From NCBI GenBank assembly GCA_964007475.1, contig OZ023273.1, forward strand, positions 69,627,430-69,691,429: a DNA stretch of 64,000 nt, read 5' to 3'. The notes below the pieces were generated by a model. That model saw nothing but the letters and a program-made list of their open reading frames with translations, had not been told where the DNA came from and did no database searches. Position 1 is the stretch's first letter; every line of letters starts with the position of its first letter. Below, piece by piece: positions 1 to 13,090 of this stretch. The stretch comes from Hybos culiciformis. Its lineage: Eukaryota; Arthropoda; Insecta; Diptera; Hybotidae. The translations under genes and the position numbers were made by a program.

Positions 1-3000
1 TAGTAATTCTGTTGCTGCATTAGAATTAAATTAAAACGGATCTAAATACAATAAATTAATGAAAGGACCTAGTAAAAATATTAAAATTTATATATTTATA
101 GCTATAAGACTAATAATTTAGAAGTAATTATTAGCTTTTCAAACTGAGTATATCATTTGCTTTTCTTTAGTATCTATTTTATAACAAAGTTGGTGAATAC
201 TTTGCATAATTAAATACAATCTAAAATTAATCCTTTTTTTTTTGGTGAAATAAATTAAAATTCTGAATATAGTATATTTTTGATCTTTTTTAAATTATTT
301 TAAATAAAATGATGGTAAAATTGAATTTATTTGTTGTCATTTATAATAATAATATTGACTTTTTGGTTCGTTCTCATTTAGAACTTCATCATAAACAAGA
401 ACGTAATAAATTCAAAATCTTTTACACCTTTATTATGAAACTTTTTTTTTTGTTTGTTTTTATGAGTTCTACTATATCATATTGTTTTTATTTGTCACTT
501 AACTAAAATATCTTCATATAAATAGCTATGTGTGAATAAGGATAAAATAAAAAAAAATGATTGTTCTTATACCATGTAAATTATGTACTTCCAAACCAAA
601 AATTTATGGCCAGCCAGATGATATTAACATTTCAAAATGAAATACTTAACATTACAAATGATACATTTATAATAAACATTTTTATTTTTTTTTTCATGAA
701 ATCAGATATACTCATAAAGAAATCATCATTTTTTAGTAAATGATTATTTATCGGCGCTGAATATAAATACCACCCTGCTGGTAACTGCAACTGAATTATT
801 ACATTTAATGTTTGATTTCTTAAAAAAAATTCAACAAATTTATGTCAATTGCATAATGTCAAGATGTTTTAAATCCTTAAAAAAAAACTTTGAAAAAACA
901 AAAGATAATTCTAATCATAGCCACTTTTTCTTTTTAGAAAACTTAAAGGAAAAACGTAGAAATAAGAAAAGAAAGAAACAGCTCCTAAAATTTTCAACCC
1001 TGAAATTGTAATAATATCGTAAAAAAAATGTTTATGCTGGGGGTCTAAAGATGAATTATGCTGTAGGAAAGCTTTTACCATTTACGATTTACTCTCTTCA
1101 ACCTTTTGTCTATATTTCTACTAAAATATTTTATAGAAATATGTGACAAAATTTCTGCATATATTTTGAACCACCGGCTCGAGACAATTGTACGCATAAA
1201 CGCATATCATTTTCTAACCCATTCCATTCGAATAGATAAGAACATATAAAACAATATACGGACAATTATTGCGTTTGTTATTCTTTGCAAGTGGATGGTC
1301 ATAATATAACAACGCAAAAATATCCAGAAACTTAAAAATGAAAAATTAATTACATATCAAATGTCGGACACAATGGGGAGCCCAGAAGTGAAGATTATTT
1401 TTCCAACATCTTAACATATGCATTTCATACATGCATTTAAGTAGTGAGCTTTTCCCATATTTGTTGTATGCATTTTTTTTAACATTCAATTCAAAGTTCT
1501 TCTCTATAGAAACAAATTTATTTTTTGTTCTTAAGCCGAAATATGCGATTTTATAATGAGAAAGAATTATTATTTTTTAAACAAATATTTTATAAAATAA
1601 TATTTTTTTATCTTTTTCTAAAAAAAAAATAAATAAATAATTCTCATGGTATTCTTCAAGCTAAAACTTTTTTTCGATTTTATATCAAATATTTAGCGAA
1701 AGTGATATTTGAGTTAGTTCCATTCTATTTTTAATTTTCCAGGTCAGTACGCCGTTGTCTTGTTTAACCTCTTTTTTTTTGTATTAATATAAATTAAAAT
1801 ATTATTATCGGGAAATAGGTGAAATGTTGGCGTTAATTGAAAATGAGTTTGCATCATATCATTTTTTTATTCAGAAAAAAAATTTTAATTTAAAACAATT
1901 ATATTTGGACGCCAATTTAAACTAAATTTATTTAAATATTAAGTCGGATGCGGGAAATTAAAATCTTAATGCTTCCGTTTCAATTGTTTTATCGATAAAT
2001 GAGGTACTTTCAACTCAGAACTGATTTTTTTAATCTAATGTACAAAAAATTAGCTATAATTCCATTCTTTCTGCATGACATTTTATGTTTTTCATTATAT
2101 GTGTATCTACTAAACATTCTTTCAAATTCGTACTTCTTCAAGTATGTGGAATTTTGTGTTTTAGTAATCAATATAAACGAAAAAATCAACTTTGGAAAAA
2201 CCATAAATTAACGATCTAAGTCTCAGATAGGTATTATTTGTTCGCTTGAAAACAAATTTGGGTAAAATTATTTACTTTTTCAAAAAAAAGTGTTACTGTC
2301 TTTATAGTGATATAAGTAGTTAATGTCGCAAAGAGAAATAATAAAAATATTTTACAAAGAAAAACATCTTATTATGAAATTTAATACCAATATTCGCAAA
2401 TAATTTTCCCAAAGAATATTATATTTTTCTGGTTAATAATTTCGATGGCGCAGGTCAAACTTTTTTTTTGTGGTGAAATCGAAACCAAAACATAGTTTTA
2501 GCTTACATATCATATAAAAATATTTACCACAAAATTTTGTTTGGCTTGCTCCTTAAATTAATTGAATTGGAAATTTTTTCAATTGAAAAAACCACTTTCT
2601 CAAGGTTTTTTAAATTAAAAGTTTTTGTTTTGCATCACTTTTAGAATAATTTAAAGAAGAAAAAAAGTAATATGTACAATGTTATGATTAAATTTCAAAC
2701 ATATCAGAATTAAAATTTTAATTAGTTTTAGTTTTATTACACACAAACCACATTTAAATTGCGGTTTTTGAAGAACTGTGAGAATATTATCAATTTTTGG
2801 TTCCCAAAAAAAATTATATCAAGAAAAATTTATATAAATTTAAGATTACAAGTGTACAGTGTAATGTAAATAGTATGTAAATAGTATGTATAAGTCTAGT
2901 TATATTTTATGTCAGAAAGTATCAAAAATGCACAAATAGATATTTTCCGTATATAAGATTTATAAAGTTTTGTCGTTACATTACAGTGTCGTCCCTAGAG

Positions 3001-5328
3001 AAAATAATCGGGACTGAGTTTGCCAACAATTTTAATTACTCAACTAAATAATATAAATATTTTTTAATGATATTAAGAAAAGTTTTTTTTCTATTCTTTC
3101 TAGATCTTAAAAATTCTCATGATTTTCATGGGAAATTTTTTACGCATTTTCATATATAAATTTCCTGGTCTTTATCTGTTTGCATTGTATACATATTCTA
3201 TGTATTTAATTATAGTTTTATTATATTTAGGTATATTTTACAAAAAAAAAAAATTGTTTTTTTTTTACAAAAATTAAAAGTTTTTCAAAACCAAGATTTC
3301 TTGAAATATCAATTTAACTTGTAACATCTTGATGAACTTTTATGGCCTAAAGATTAATATATTTCAAAATAAAATTAAATTAATCAGTAAAATTAAATCT
3401 TAAAAAAAAGTATACTTAATATACTGTTGTAAATACCCATAAGTACAAAGCTCTTCTAAATTTTTCCTAAATAACAAATAATATTTTCTTTACAAGTTAA
3501 TCAATATTCTTTTAAAAATTTTCATTTATCTTAAATTGATCTTTAAATTCTTCTATATATAAATATTAACATTTTTTGTAGACTTGTATATAGTTAAATC
3601 TGAGTTAATAAGTCGTTCAACATTGAGATCTGAAATTTGAATTTTATTAATTATCTTGGTTATACAGATTATTGGTTTGAGACCAGTATTTGGCTTAATA
3701 TATTCGCATATTTTAAGATTATAAATACACAACATTCAAATTATGCATGTACTTAATACTAATTCATTCATCACAAGCCATAGCTTGCCAAACTTTTATC
3801 ATCTGTTGCAATCGTAAGGCAGTGATTATCAAGATAGGATTAAATTATTAATTATTTAAAAACTCATTTTGGACAGATCTAAAACCAGTTGTAGTACCCA
3901 TGGAGCAGATCTAAAACCTTACTATATTTTAAACCGCATTTTTTTCTATTTGTTTGAACTTTTAGCAGATTTGTTAATACAATTTTATTTCTGCTGCGAA
4001 GAATAAAACTTTGTTTATCTAATGCACAGACGTCTGCTAGTCTAGGTAAAATACTATAGTTTAACAAATCAAAAATTTATAGTTTTTAAAAATGACCGTA
4101 TTTGTTTACACAATATTCAATAAAATACTACTCGAAAATCATGTATAAATTGTAAACATTATTTTATTTAAAAACTTCACTTTAGGATAATAAATATAAC
4201 ATTTGAATTTCTTTGTTATAAAAATATAAAAAAGAAAAGCTTTAATTCTGGGTCATATCTATAACTCCTTTACTTTTGTTAAATGTGTCTGATCCCAATA
4301 GTAAGATAATAAACACTAATTTAATGTAGAGACATAGTATGTCATCTTTGTTAAATAGCTTATAATGTCATAAAATAATGAATTGTATTGAGAAAACGTT
4401 AAAGTTCATTTAAAAAACATATAAACAGCCAATACTGTTCACTCTTTGACGTAAACTCTCTCAGCAGTATGGATCGTACAAGTGTCCCAATTTAAAAAAA
4501 ATCTAAATGAAGCACACTTCGCTCGAGCCCTAAATATACATTTATTGACACAGTATAATAGCTATTCTTCCATATTTTAAATTTGATTAATAACCGTCCT
4601 GTCTGATTATTAATAAAGACTGTACGTTTTTATCTTAAACCTTGTTTTCAAAATTATGGCAAAAGAAATCTTAATCTTTAATTTAAATTTTAAATATTAT
4701 TTTCTTACTGGTCTGTGGTACCTTATGAATCTTTTGAAGTATATTTGCTTGATTTTTAAACAATGATTTCCTCTATATTATGAAAATCTTTACATAATTC
4801 TCATAATGTTACAAAGTTGTTCTGCTGGTCAGCATAATTAAAGCAAAGATTTATGATTTATAAATGAGAAATTATTAAATTTAAAAACATTCGACACAAA
4901 TGTGATGAAATAATAGTTTATATAATATATACATACAAGCTTGAATTAATGTCTAAACTAAACATGTTCATATGTGTAATAACTATTCAGAAAATTTTAT
5001 TTTTACCTAGGAAGTTTACAGATCTAAATATGATGATTATCTAATGCTTAATTCAAACCAAGCTTCTTGATCATAAAGTACATACGTACAAATATTACAA
5101 GTTAAACAATAAAATAATAAAAAAAAGTCAAATGCATGCGAAAAATTATTTCCGTATGATACGAAAAATAAAAAAGCGACAGTATTTTATTGTCTTAACT
5201 ATATTATGTTATTTTCTAACTAATAAAATTAGGTGAAATTCATTATGGTTTCCAATGGTAATATTTTGTTCTCGTCGTCTAAATTGGATTATAGCTTTTT
5301 TGTTTTATCTACATTTTTGAGAAGCTCC
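1..5328. other. AT-rich intergenic DNA, no gene seen
   Basis: Long A/T runs and short open frames that are not codon-like. I see no conserved protein motif, no spliced exon series, no tRNA fold and no terminal repeats. The sequence ends at a scaffold gap, so what lies next to it in the genome is uncertain. Confidence 0.6.
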
Positions 5329-5528
5329 NNNNNNNNNNNNNNNNNNNNNNNNNNNNNNNNNNNNNNNNNNNNNNNNNNNNNNNNNNNNNNNNNNNNNNNN
5401 NNNNNNNNNNNNNNNNNNNNNNNNNNNNNNNNNNNNNNNNNNNNNNNNNNNNNNNNNNNNNNNNNNNNNNNNNNNNNNNNNNNNNNNNNNNNNNNNNNNN
5501 NNNNNNNNNNNNNNNNNNNNNNNNNNNN
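5329..5528. other. Scaffold gap (200 N)
   Basis: Exactly 200 N, the same size as the second gap, so a conventional filler of unknown true length. DNA on the left is not Gypsy-like, whereas DNA on the right begins inside a Gypsy pol gene. The gap hides the 5' part of that element. Confidence 0.98.
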
Positions 5529-5531
5529 AAT

Positions 5532-6008
5532 TGTACAAATGCATTTTTAAATTTAAAAAATAAATTAATTAACCCTCCCATTTTACAATATCCAGATTAT
5601 TCCAAACCTTTTATAATCACAACAGACGCTTCACAATCCGCCTTCGGAGCAGTCTTATCTCAAGGAGAAATTGGCAAAGATTTACCAATAAGCTATGCCA
5701 GTAAAACATTAAACTCTGCAGAACTAAACAAACCAATAATAGAAAAAGAATTGCTTTCTATTCACTAGGCAATCAATTTCTTTAGACCCTATGTATATGG
5801 CAGAAAATTCATCGTCGTAACAGATCACAGACCTTTAGTAGGATTATTTACGCACAAAAACCCTTCATCTAAAATGACGCGTATTAGACTAGATCTCAGT
5901 GATTACGATTTTGATATAGTATACAAACAAGGAAAAATGAATACAAACGCAGACGCTTTATCAAGAATACATTTAAACTCCAACATTTTAAAATCTATAT
6001 CCCAATAA
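5532..6008 (+). pseudogene. Gypsy pol: end of RT and RNase H domain, broken
   Basis: The frame shows the RNase H signature TTDASQSAFGAVLSQ (first catalytic Asp), then a Glu in EKELLSIH, then VVTDHRPL (another Asp), and ends with the common Gypsy motif NTNADALSR. A TAG at 5766-5768 sits where the family has Trp after the Ile-His pair, a one-base change from TGG. The frame closes at 6006-6008, but a downstream frame continues Gypsy-like sequence (INVITRQVTRS), so there is a frameshift around 6000. RNase H normally removes RNA from the RNA-DNA hybrid in reverse transcription. Confidence 0.85.
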
Positions 6009-6240
6009 CGCCAGAAAAAGATATTAACGTGATAACCAGACAAGTAACTAGGTCACTAGAACAAGCTAAAAACCCTATAAATAAAAATCTACACATTTGG
6101 CACAGTATCTCAATTAACGATATAAAAAGAAAGTAAACTTCATAGAAACTTCAACTGGTACAACAGAAATAACATTCAATAATAATTATAAAATATATTT
6201 TAATAAAAAGAGAATTAATATAAAATCAATTTTAAATAAA

Positions 6241-7445
6241 ATGAAACTCTTATTAGCTCAAAATAAAATTTTCACAGTCGCGATAAATAATAATGATACC
6301 TTATTTAACCACATTAACATTCAAGAATTTAAAAACATATTTAATCAACTACAGGAAAAAGATAATTCGAAAAATAAATTAAAAATAATTTTATTCAAAG
6401 CTCCTATCGAAATAACAGATCAAAATTTAATAAAACAATTAATAAAAGACAATCATAGTAACAATATAAGTGGACACATCGGTGTTAGGAAAATGATAAT
6501 AAAACTTAGACAAAAATACATATGGAAAAACATGCATAAAATGAATAAAGTTACGTGAAAAATTGCAACGAATGTATTAAATCAAAACAAGTTAGAAACA
6601 TTAAAGAACCATTACAAATTACTGACACTCCAAATAGACCTTTCGAAACCATACAAGTCGATACAGTAGGCCCTTTAAAAATTTGTAATAATTATAGATA
6701 TATACTCACAGTTCAATGCGAATTAACTAAATACATAGAAGCATTTCCTATAGAAACTAAAGATGCTATTACGATAGCAAAAATTTTAACAGAAAATATC
6801 ATATTAAGATATGGAAATATAAAAAATATCAAAACTGATTTAGGTACAGAATTTGTAAACGAACTATTTATGAACATTTGTAAAACTTTTAATATTAATC
6901 ACCAAAAATCAACACCTTATCACCATCAAACATTAGGTTCAGTAGAAAGAAATCACAGAGTACTAAACGAATATTTTTTAACATGCAATCATAGCAACAA
7001 TTGGGTTGAATTAATCCCATTTTTCTTATTTTCCTATAATACTACACCTCATTCAGACACTCATTATGCGCCATTTGAATTAATTTTTGGAAACACACCT
7101 GAATTACCGACAAATATTACACTTAAAAATAATGAACCACTAAATTTCATAAACTATGATAACTATTTAAACGAATTAAATTTAAAATTATCTTGTGCAC
7201 TAAAATCAGCTAGAGAAGAACTAATTAAATATAAAATAGCTAGAAATGAAAAATACAATCTTAATATTAATCCTGCGAATTTGAAAGTAAATGATATGGT
7301 AATGATAAAAAATTTTAATAGAAAGAAATTAGATTATCCTTTTCAAGGACCTTATAGAATCGTCGAAAGAGACGGAGTAAATTCAATAATAGAAATAAAT
7401 AATAAATTAAAGAAAATTCATAATAATATTTTAAAAAAGATATAG
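6241..7445 (+). pseudogene. Gypsy integrase, frameshifted
   Basis: Two overlapping frames (6241-6558 and 6555-7445) together give a Gypsy integrase. The HHCC zinc finger is split by the frameshift at about 6555: the His part (SGHIGVRKM) is in the first frame and the Cys pair (NCNECIKSK) in the second. The catalytic core has Asp in QVDTVGPL, Asp in IKTDLGTEF and Glu in SVERNHR, so the DDE triad is present. The C-terminus has the GPY/F module (FQGPYRIVERDG). The integrase inserts element cDNA into the host genome; this copy should be dead unless the frameshift is a sequencing error. Confidence 0.88.
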
Positions 7446-7531
7446 AATTTAAAAATAAAAAAAAAAAAAAAAATGTTTACTTCCTTTTTACAAAATTTAT
7501 AAAAATTTTTTTTTCTCCCAAAGGGAAAGGA

Positions 7532-8148
7532 TGTAGTGATATTGTTATCACTAACGTTAAAATCAAACTAAATTTATAAAAATTTTAATTATTTTTTGAA
7601 CCCAAAAATTTATATATTTAAACAAGAATTACTGTAAATTATAATTAATTTGATTGGGCAACCAATCATATTAGGATATAGTAAACTATTTCATATTACA
7701 TAAGAAAATTAATTATATAAACTAAATTGTATATAATATTTATATATAGAATATAAGAAATTTAGTACATAAGATTTTGTATAAATAAGATTGAAATTGG
7801 AAAATTAAATCAGATTCATATCAAATCTCATCTTTTAATAAACGGCTTCCCTGAGCTATACAATACAGGTAAGATAGCTTTCCGAGCAATATAATACGGA
7901 TAACCGGCTGAATACAGCCAAAACGAAAGCGCGTCCCGCTCTAATAGGACAAACCGGCTGAATACAGCCTAGACAATAGGATCTCTATAATGACATGCTT
8001 GTGGTCATTATAGATTAGGGAATTCATAGGCCTCAGATGTCTTGGACAACACAGATGTCCATCCCATGATCCATCCATAAATAAATATTAACTATAAATA
8101 AGAAAGTAAATAAAAACTTTCCTTTAAATGAGAACTTTTTCCTTTACA
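7532..8148 (+). repeat. 3' LTR of the Gypsy element
   Basis: It starts TGTAGTGATATTG right after a purine-rich tract (AAAGGGAAAGGA) and ends CCTTTACA, giving the TG...CA ends of an LTR, 617 bp. It holds a possible AATAAA signal at 7837-7842 and two copies of AACCGGCTGAATACAGCC (about 7902 and 7949). The 5' LTR is not in the window, so the boundaries rest on one copy only. Confidence 0.7.
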
Positions 8149-9106
8149 GTTGTATATCTTTTTTTAAATAATACATCAAATATGCTAGTAGAAGCTAGTA
8201 TACTAGTATTTAACATTAAAAAATGCATTCGAAGTGGAAGAACAACATAATGCCAATGGGCTGGTCCCACCTAATTGAGGTATCAATCAATTTTAATAAA
8301 ATTTAAAAAAAACGCTAAGTTTTTTATTTAATTGATTTTTGATATTTTATTATTAATGAAACTCAATTTATTTATTTTTTCTATCTGAATTTTTTATGCA
8401 TTTACATTTGGTGTCACTATTTACAGATAATCAGTAAGCATACCCCCCGCCATATAAAAACGTGGAAGATTCGTTGCGATGATGTCGCATCTTCATAGTT
8501 TTTAAATTCTTTGCTTTGTGGTAGTAGCTGAAATCTACCCATAAATCAAATGATAGAAATTTAAAAAAGAAGGAAATAAAATAAGAACAAATAAATTTCA
8601 GAGAAAAATTTATTTAACTATTTTCTATTTTGAAAAAATCTATTCCAAAAATAAATGTAGACATTATGATATTTAAAGTTTATCTGAGTTTCCTGGAAAT
8701 TAAATTTTTTGTATTTGCAAGAACGCAGAGCATTGAATATAAGTGAATAGTCTCTTTGATCATGAAAATTATCCGGAAATATATTTTTTTACACATTACA
8801 TATTTCCTAACTAGATATTGGAAAATTAATGCTTTCTTTGATGTAATTATATATAGTTAGGTACGATTATATATAGTCCTCACTTTAAGATAATAATTGT
8901 GACTTTTTTGTAATACCCCAATTTTTTGACGTACTTTTTCTTTTCATAAAAATTAAAAATTTTGGAAAATTCTCTGTGTTTTTATTTTTTGATTTATTTA
9001 TTACAAAATTGAGTTATCAAGTGGAATAAAAAAAAATTATTCGACTAAAAATTATTTAAATTACCTGAAAATAAACAAAAAAGAACCCATAATTATTAGG
9101 GGGGCA
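8149..9106. other. Non-coding stretch, nothing recognised
   Basis: AT-rich sequence without supported exons. The N-terminal, mitochondrial-targeting exon of GUF1 would be expected upstream of 10058, in this stretch or beyond, but I cannot identify it. Confidence 0.5.
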
Positions 9107-10070
9107 GACAGTTGCCCAAAAGACATTTGCCAATCTGACATTTGCCCACGGACATTTGACAATCTGACATTTGACAATCTGACATTTGACAATCTGACAT
9201 TTGACAATCTGACATTTGACAATATGACATTTGACAATCTGACATTTGACAATCTGACATTTGACAATCTGACATTTGACAATCTGACATTTGACAATCT
9301 GACATTTGACAATCTGACATTTGACAATCTGACATTTGACAATCTGACATTTGACAATCTGACATTTGACAATCTGACATTTGACAATCTGACATTTGAC
9401 AATCTTACATTTGACAATCTGACATTTGCCAATCTGACATTTGACAATCTGACATTTGACAATCTGACATTTGACAATCCGACATTTGACAATCTTACAT
9501 TTGACAATCTTACATTTGACAATCTGACATTTGACAATCTGACATTTGACAATCCGACATTTGACAATCTTACATTTGACAATCTGACATTTGACAATCT
9601 GACATTTGACAACGGACAATTGCCAAAGGACATTTGCCCATGAAAATTGGACATTTGACAATCCGACATTTGCCAACGGACATTTGACAATCCGACATTT
9701 GCCAACGGACATTTGCCAATCCGACATTTGCCAACGGACATTTGCCAATCCTACATTTGCCAACGGACATTTGCCAATCCGACATTTGCCAACGGACATT
9801 TGACAATATGACATTTGACAACGGACATTTGACCAGTTTTTTCGTTTTACAAAACTTACTTTTTTATGAAAAAATTTACTTTGTTTTGAAAAAATTTAGA
9901 AAACTAGAAATTCTAGAAATTTAAATAATTTTTCAGTTTCTAAAATAGTCTCAATTTCGGAACGCACGTTAATTAAAATCAATAAACAAACAAAAAACAA
10001 TCACAAAACAACCAAGGCGGCGGGCAGCTTGCGTTAAAATAATTATTCGCTGAACAGTTTAATCGGCTGA
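9107..10070 (+). repeat. Minisatellite-bearing repeat, copy A
   Basis: The whole block recurs inverted at 36006-36977. Shared sequence runs from GACAGTTGCCCAAA through the 15-bp array, through an AT-rich part with ACTAGAAATTCTAGAA, to a GC-rich end (CAAGGCGGCGGGCAGC) and finishes at AATCGGCTGA. Beyond both ends the two copies diverge at once. No terminal inverted repeats or target duplication were seen, so the class is unknown. Its right edge overlaps the first visible exon of GUF1 by 13 bases. Confidence 0.85.
9125..9830 (+). repeat. 15-bp minisatellite array
   Basis: Tandem GACATTTGACAATCT units, near perfect from about 9150 to 9610, with the second half changing to variants that carry GCCAACGGACATTTG. 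Because 15 is divisible by three and the unit has no stop, all frames stay open on both strands and give artificial repeat proteins; I do not call any of them genes. Unit length is too short and spacers are absent, so it is not CRISPR. Confidence 0.95.
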
Positions 10071-12522
10071 TACCACCACCAGTTGAATGTATCCGAAATT
10101 TCAGCATTATTGCCCATGTCAATCACGGTAAATCGACATTAGCCGATCGACTGTTGGAAATAACTGGCGCCATACCAAAAAATCAAGACACAAAACAAAT
10201 TTTGGATAGTTTACAAGTTGAAAGAGAGCGTGGAATCACTGTTAAAGCTCAAACAGCTTCACTGGATTACAGCTATGAAGGCAAAAATTATTTACTAAAT
10301 TTGATTGATACTCCGGGTCATGTGGATTTTTCGAATGAGGTGAGCGCAGTTAAAGTTAATTTCAATTTTAGGTTCAGCACATATTTAAATTTTAATTGTC
10401 CACTCTGCAATTTAAACACTATTAGACCACTCTGCAATTTAAACACTTAACTTTTTTGGGTTTTGATAAAATTTTCTTCACTTAATTACAATAAGTGTCC
10501 AACATCTATTTCAATGTAGGTACTAACAAAACACTTGAACTAAATTTTTCTAGGTTTCAAGATCTTTAGCAGCATGTGACGGAGTTATATTATTGGTTGA
10601 TGCATGTCATGGTGTCCAAGCTCAAACAGTAGCAAATTATCAATTGTCGCAATCAAGAAAATTATCAGTAGTTCCGGTAATAAATAAAATTGATATGAAA
10701 CATGCCAATCCCGATTTAGTTTGCAAGGATTTAAAATCATTATTTCAAATTGATGCTAGTTCAGTTTTGAAAGTACAAATAATTAACATTTTAATAATTA
10801 AATCAATACGGTATTAATTTTTTTTTTTTTTTTTCATATTTTTAGATATCCGCGAAATTAGGCACTGGTGTTAATCAAGTTTTGAAGGAAATAATAAAAA
10901 TCATCCCACCGCCTACAGTTGATCGTAATGCAAAATTTCGAGCTTTATTATTTGACAGTTGGTATGATCGTTATAGAGGTGCTCTAAATTTGATTTATGT
11001 TCGCGATGGCCAATTAAAAGTGGGAGATGAAGTACAATCGATTTTGACTGGAAAAATATATCCAATTAAAAGTATATCTTTGTTGAGACCTCAGGAAGTA
11101 CCTATTGATAAAATGTAAGATCTCAGACGTAATCTTTTAAGTAATAATAGGAGTAAGATTTTCATTACAAATACCAAAATAAAAAATGTTTAAGTGGTCT
11201 AAATAATAATCTATTAAAGAAGGGGTCTTTATAATTTATTTCCTGAATTTGGATATAACCTTGTCATGATCATAATGATCTTATTACTATATTGAACATA
11301 GAATTGATAAATATAATTTTCGTATGAATTTTTAGAGTCGCAGGTCAAATGGGACTTATTAGTTGCAATATGCGAAATAGTAAAGAGGCCATTATTGGGG
11401 ATACCCTTCATCTTAAAGGCCATGAAATTGAACCTCTTACAAGAATTAAATCTCAACAACCAATGGTATTTGCTGGGATTTATCCGATTGATCAATCAAA
11501 ACATGTTGCATTGCGATCAGCTATTGATAAATAAATATTAACTGATTCTGCTGTCACAATTAAGCCGGATTCAAATCCGGCATTAGGACAGGGATGGCGT
11601 TTAGGGTTTTTAGGTTTATTGCATATGGAGGTGTTCTGTCAACGTTTGGAACAAGAGCACTCGGCTGAGTGTACGCTAACTGCACCGTCTGTAACATATA
11701 GGATGACATTGAAAAATTCTAAGCTAATAAAACAAAATAATGGAGAAAAAAATTTAGAATTATCAAATCCGTTGCTTTTCCCCGAGCCAAGTAGTATCGA
11801 AGAATATTACGAACCTTTTGTTAGAGGTAAGATTTTCATTCCCCAAATTGTTGATAATTTCGATTTCCTTACCTTCAATCTTGTTTATATGACGAAATCT
11901 AATTTTAGGGACCATAATAACTCCAATGGAATATATGGGCCCAATTTTAGGTTTATGTGTAGATAGACGTGGCATTCAAGAAAAATCAATAAACATTGTT
12001 GATGATATATGTATTGCCATTAGCAGAAATAATATTAGATTTTAATGACAAATTGAAGTCTATATCTTCTGGTTACGCCAGTTTTAATTATGAAGATTAT
12101 GGTTACCATGTGACAAATGTAGTACGAATGGATATTAATTTGAATGGAAAATCTGTTGATGAGCTAAGTCGTATCGTGCACACAACCAAAGCTCAAATTA
12201 TTGCAAGAGAAACGGTCCTAAAACTTAAAAATCTAATTCCTAAGCAGATGGTACAAATAGCTATTCAAGCATGCGTTGGTAGTAAAGTTTTAGCAAGAGA
12301 AACTATTAAGGCTTACAGAAAAGATGTAACAGCAAAACTGGTAAATATTAAATAGTAAATGTTTGTTGCTATTAAAATAACATTAATTTGTTTTAGTACG
12401 GAGGGGATGTTACTCGACGGAAAAAATTATTAGCTCAACAAGCCCAAGGAAAAAAGAAAATGAGAATGATTGCAAATATAACAGTACCTTATGAAACATT
12501 TATTAACGTGCTTAAAAGATAA
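10058..12522 (+). pseudogene. GUF1: GUF1 (mitochondrial LepA/EF4 GTPase), damaged copy
   Basis: LepA-family translation GTPase; in mitochondria GUF1 acts on ribosomes to support accurate synthesis. Exons join in phase: 10058-10339, 10554-10772, 10846-11114, 11336-11826, 11909-12340, 12397-12522. Motifs: P-loop AHVNHGKST, switch-[10 protein letters not shown], base-recognition NKID, then LepA signatures [14 protein letters not shown] and [14 protein letters not shown], ending in a basic LepA tail. Three oddities: the P-loop has Asn where the family has Asp (HVDHGKS); a TAA at 11532-11534 replaces a Leu codon (TTA) after SAIDK, with homology continuing straight on; and near 11995 the frame must shift by one base between [11 protein letters not shown] and [12 protein letters not shown]. 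The N-terminal exon is missing and the first exon begins inside a repeat. Either a pseudogene or several consensus errors. It converges with Hakai. Confidence 0.85.
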
Positions 12523-13090
12523 TATTATGTTATTTAGTTTTATTTAATCGATTATAAAATAATTCGAACCATATAAAATTTGTTTTTAATTTGCGATTTT
12601 AAAATATTAAAAAATTAAGCTTTAAGGAGAGTGAGTAATTTTAAATTATACCTGCTGTTTTGAATGGATTTTGTAAGAGGTGTAAAACTTTATTCAATAA
12701 TTACTCTTTAGATTCATTCAGAAAATAATTAATGAGAACAAGATAATAACTTGGGTAAATGTTCGTTAATCAAGGAAACTCCTAGAATCATAAATGTTAA
12801 ATTGACTAACGAACGATAGCATAGTAGCATAGAAATTTATCCTAAACGTCTATTTTTGTTTTAAAAATTAAAATTTAGCAAAATTTTTAAAATTGTAGCT
12901 GTAGAATTGAGTTCATTAACATTGTTTAAATTTAAAAAAAAACTATTTTTTCTATAAACCTTACTTTAGTTGTATTATATTATATTAGTTAAAATTTATT
13001 TTGTATACATTGAAATTAAATTTAATTAAATATTCACCAATTAAAAAAATATCAATAGTTTTTGACCTAACTGCATAGTTTAGGATAATT
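12523..13090. other. Intergenic spacer between convergent genes
   Basis: AT-rich, no exon seen. It separates the 3' ends of GUF1 and Hakai. Confidence 0.6.

Larger units (their letters stand above)
5529..8148 (+). mobile_element. Decayed Ty3/Gypsy retrotransposon, 5' part lost in gap
   Basis: In order: the end of reverse transcriptase plus RNase H, a linker, an integrase with zinc finger, DDE core and GPY/F tail, then a polypurine tract and a TG...CA long terminal repeat. The order RT-RNase H-integrase and the GPY/F module are typical of Ty3/Gypsy elements. No envelope-like frame follows the integrase before the LTR. A stop at 5766-5768 and frameshifts near 6000 and 6555 show it cannot make an intact Pol. 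The gag, protease, most of RT and the 5' LTR are not in the window. Confidence 0.9.

Noticed and set aside
5233..5581. Frames through the first run of N
   Set aside because: They consist mostly of undetermined residues.
7446..7531. Envelope gene after the integrase
   Set aside because: Only about 85 bases separate the integrase stop from the LTR, so this copy has no room for env.
9125..9830. CRISPR-like array
   Set aside because: Units are 15 bp, directly tandem, with no unique spacers and no cas genes, in an animal genome.
9056..9924. Several long open frames on both strands with five-residue repeats (TFDNL, MSDCQ, VKCQI)
   Set aside because: They are produced by a 15-bp tandem repeat without stops in any frame; no domain, no start context, and the same happens at 36 kb.
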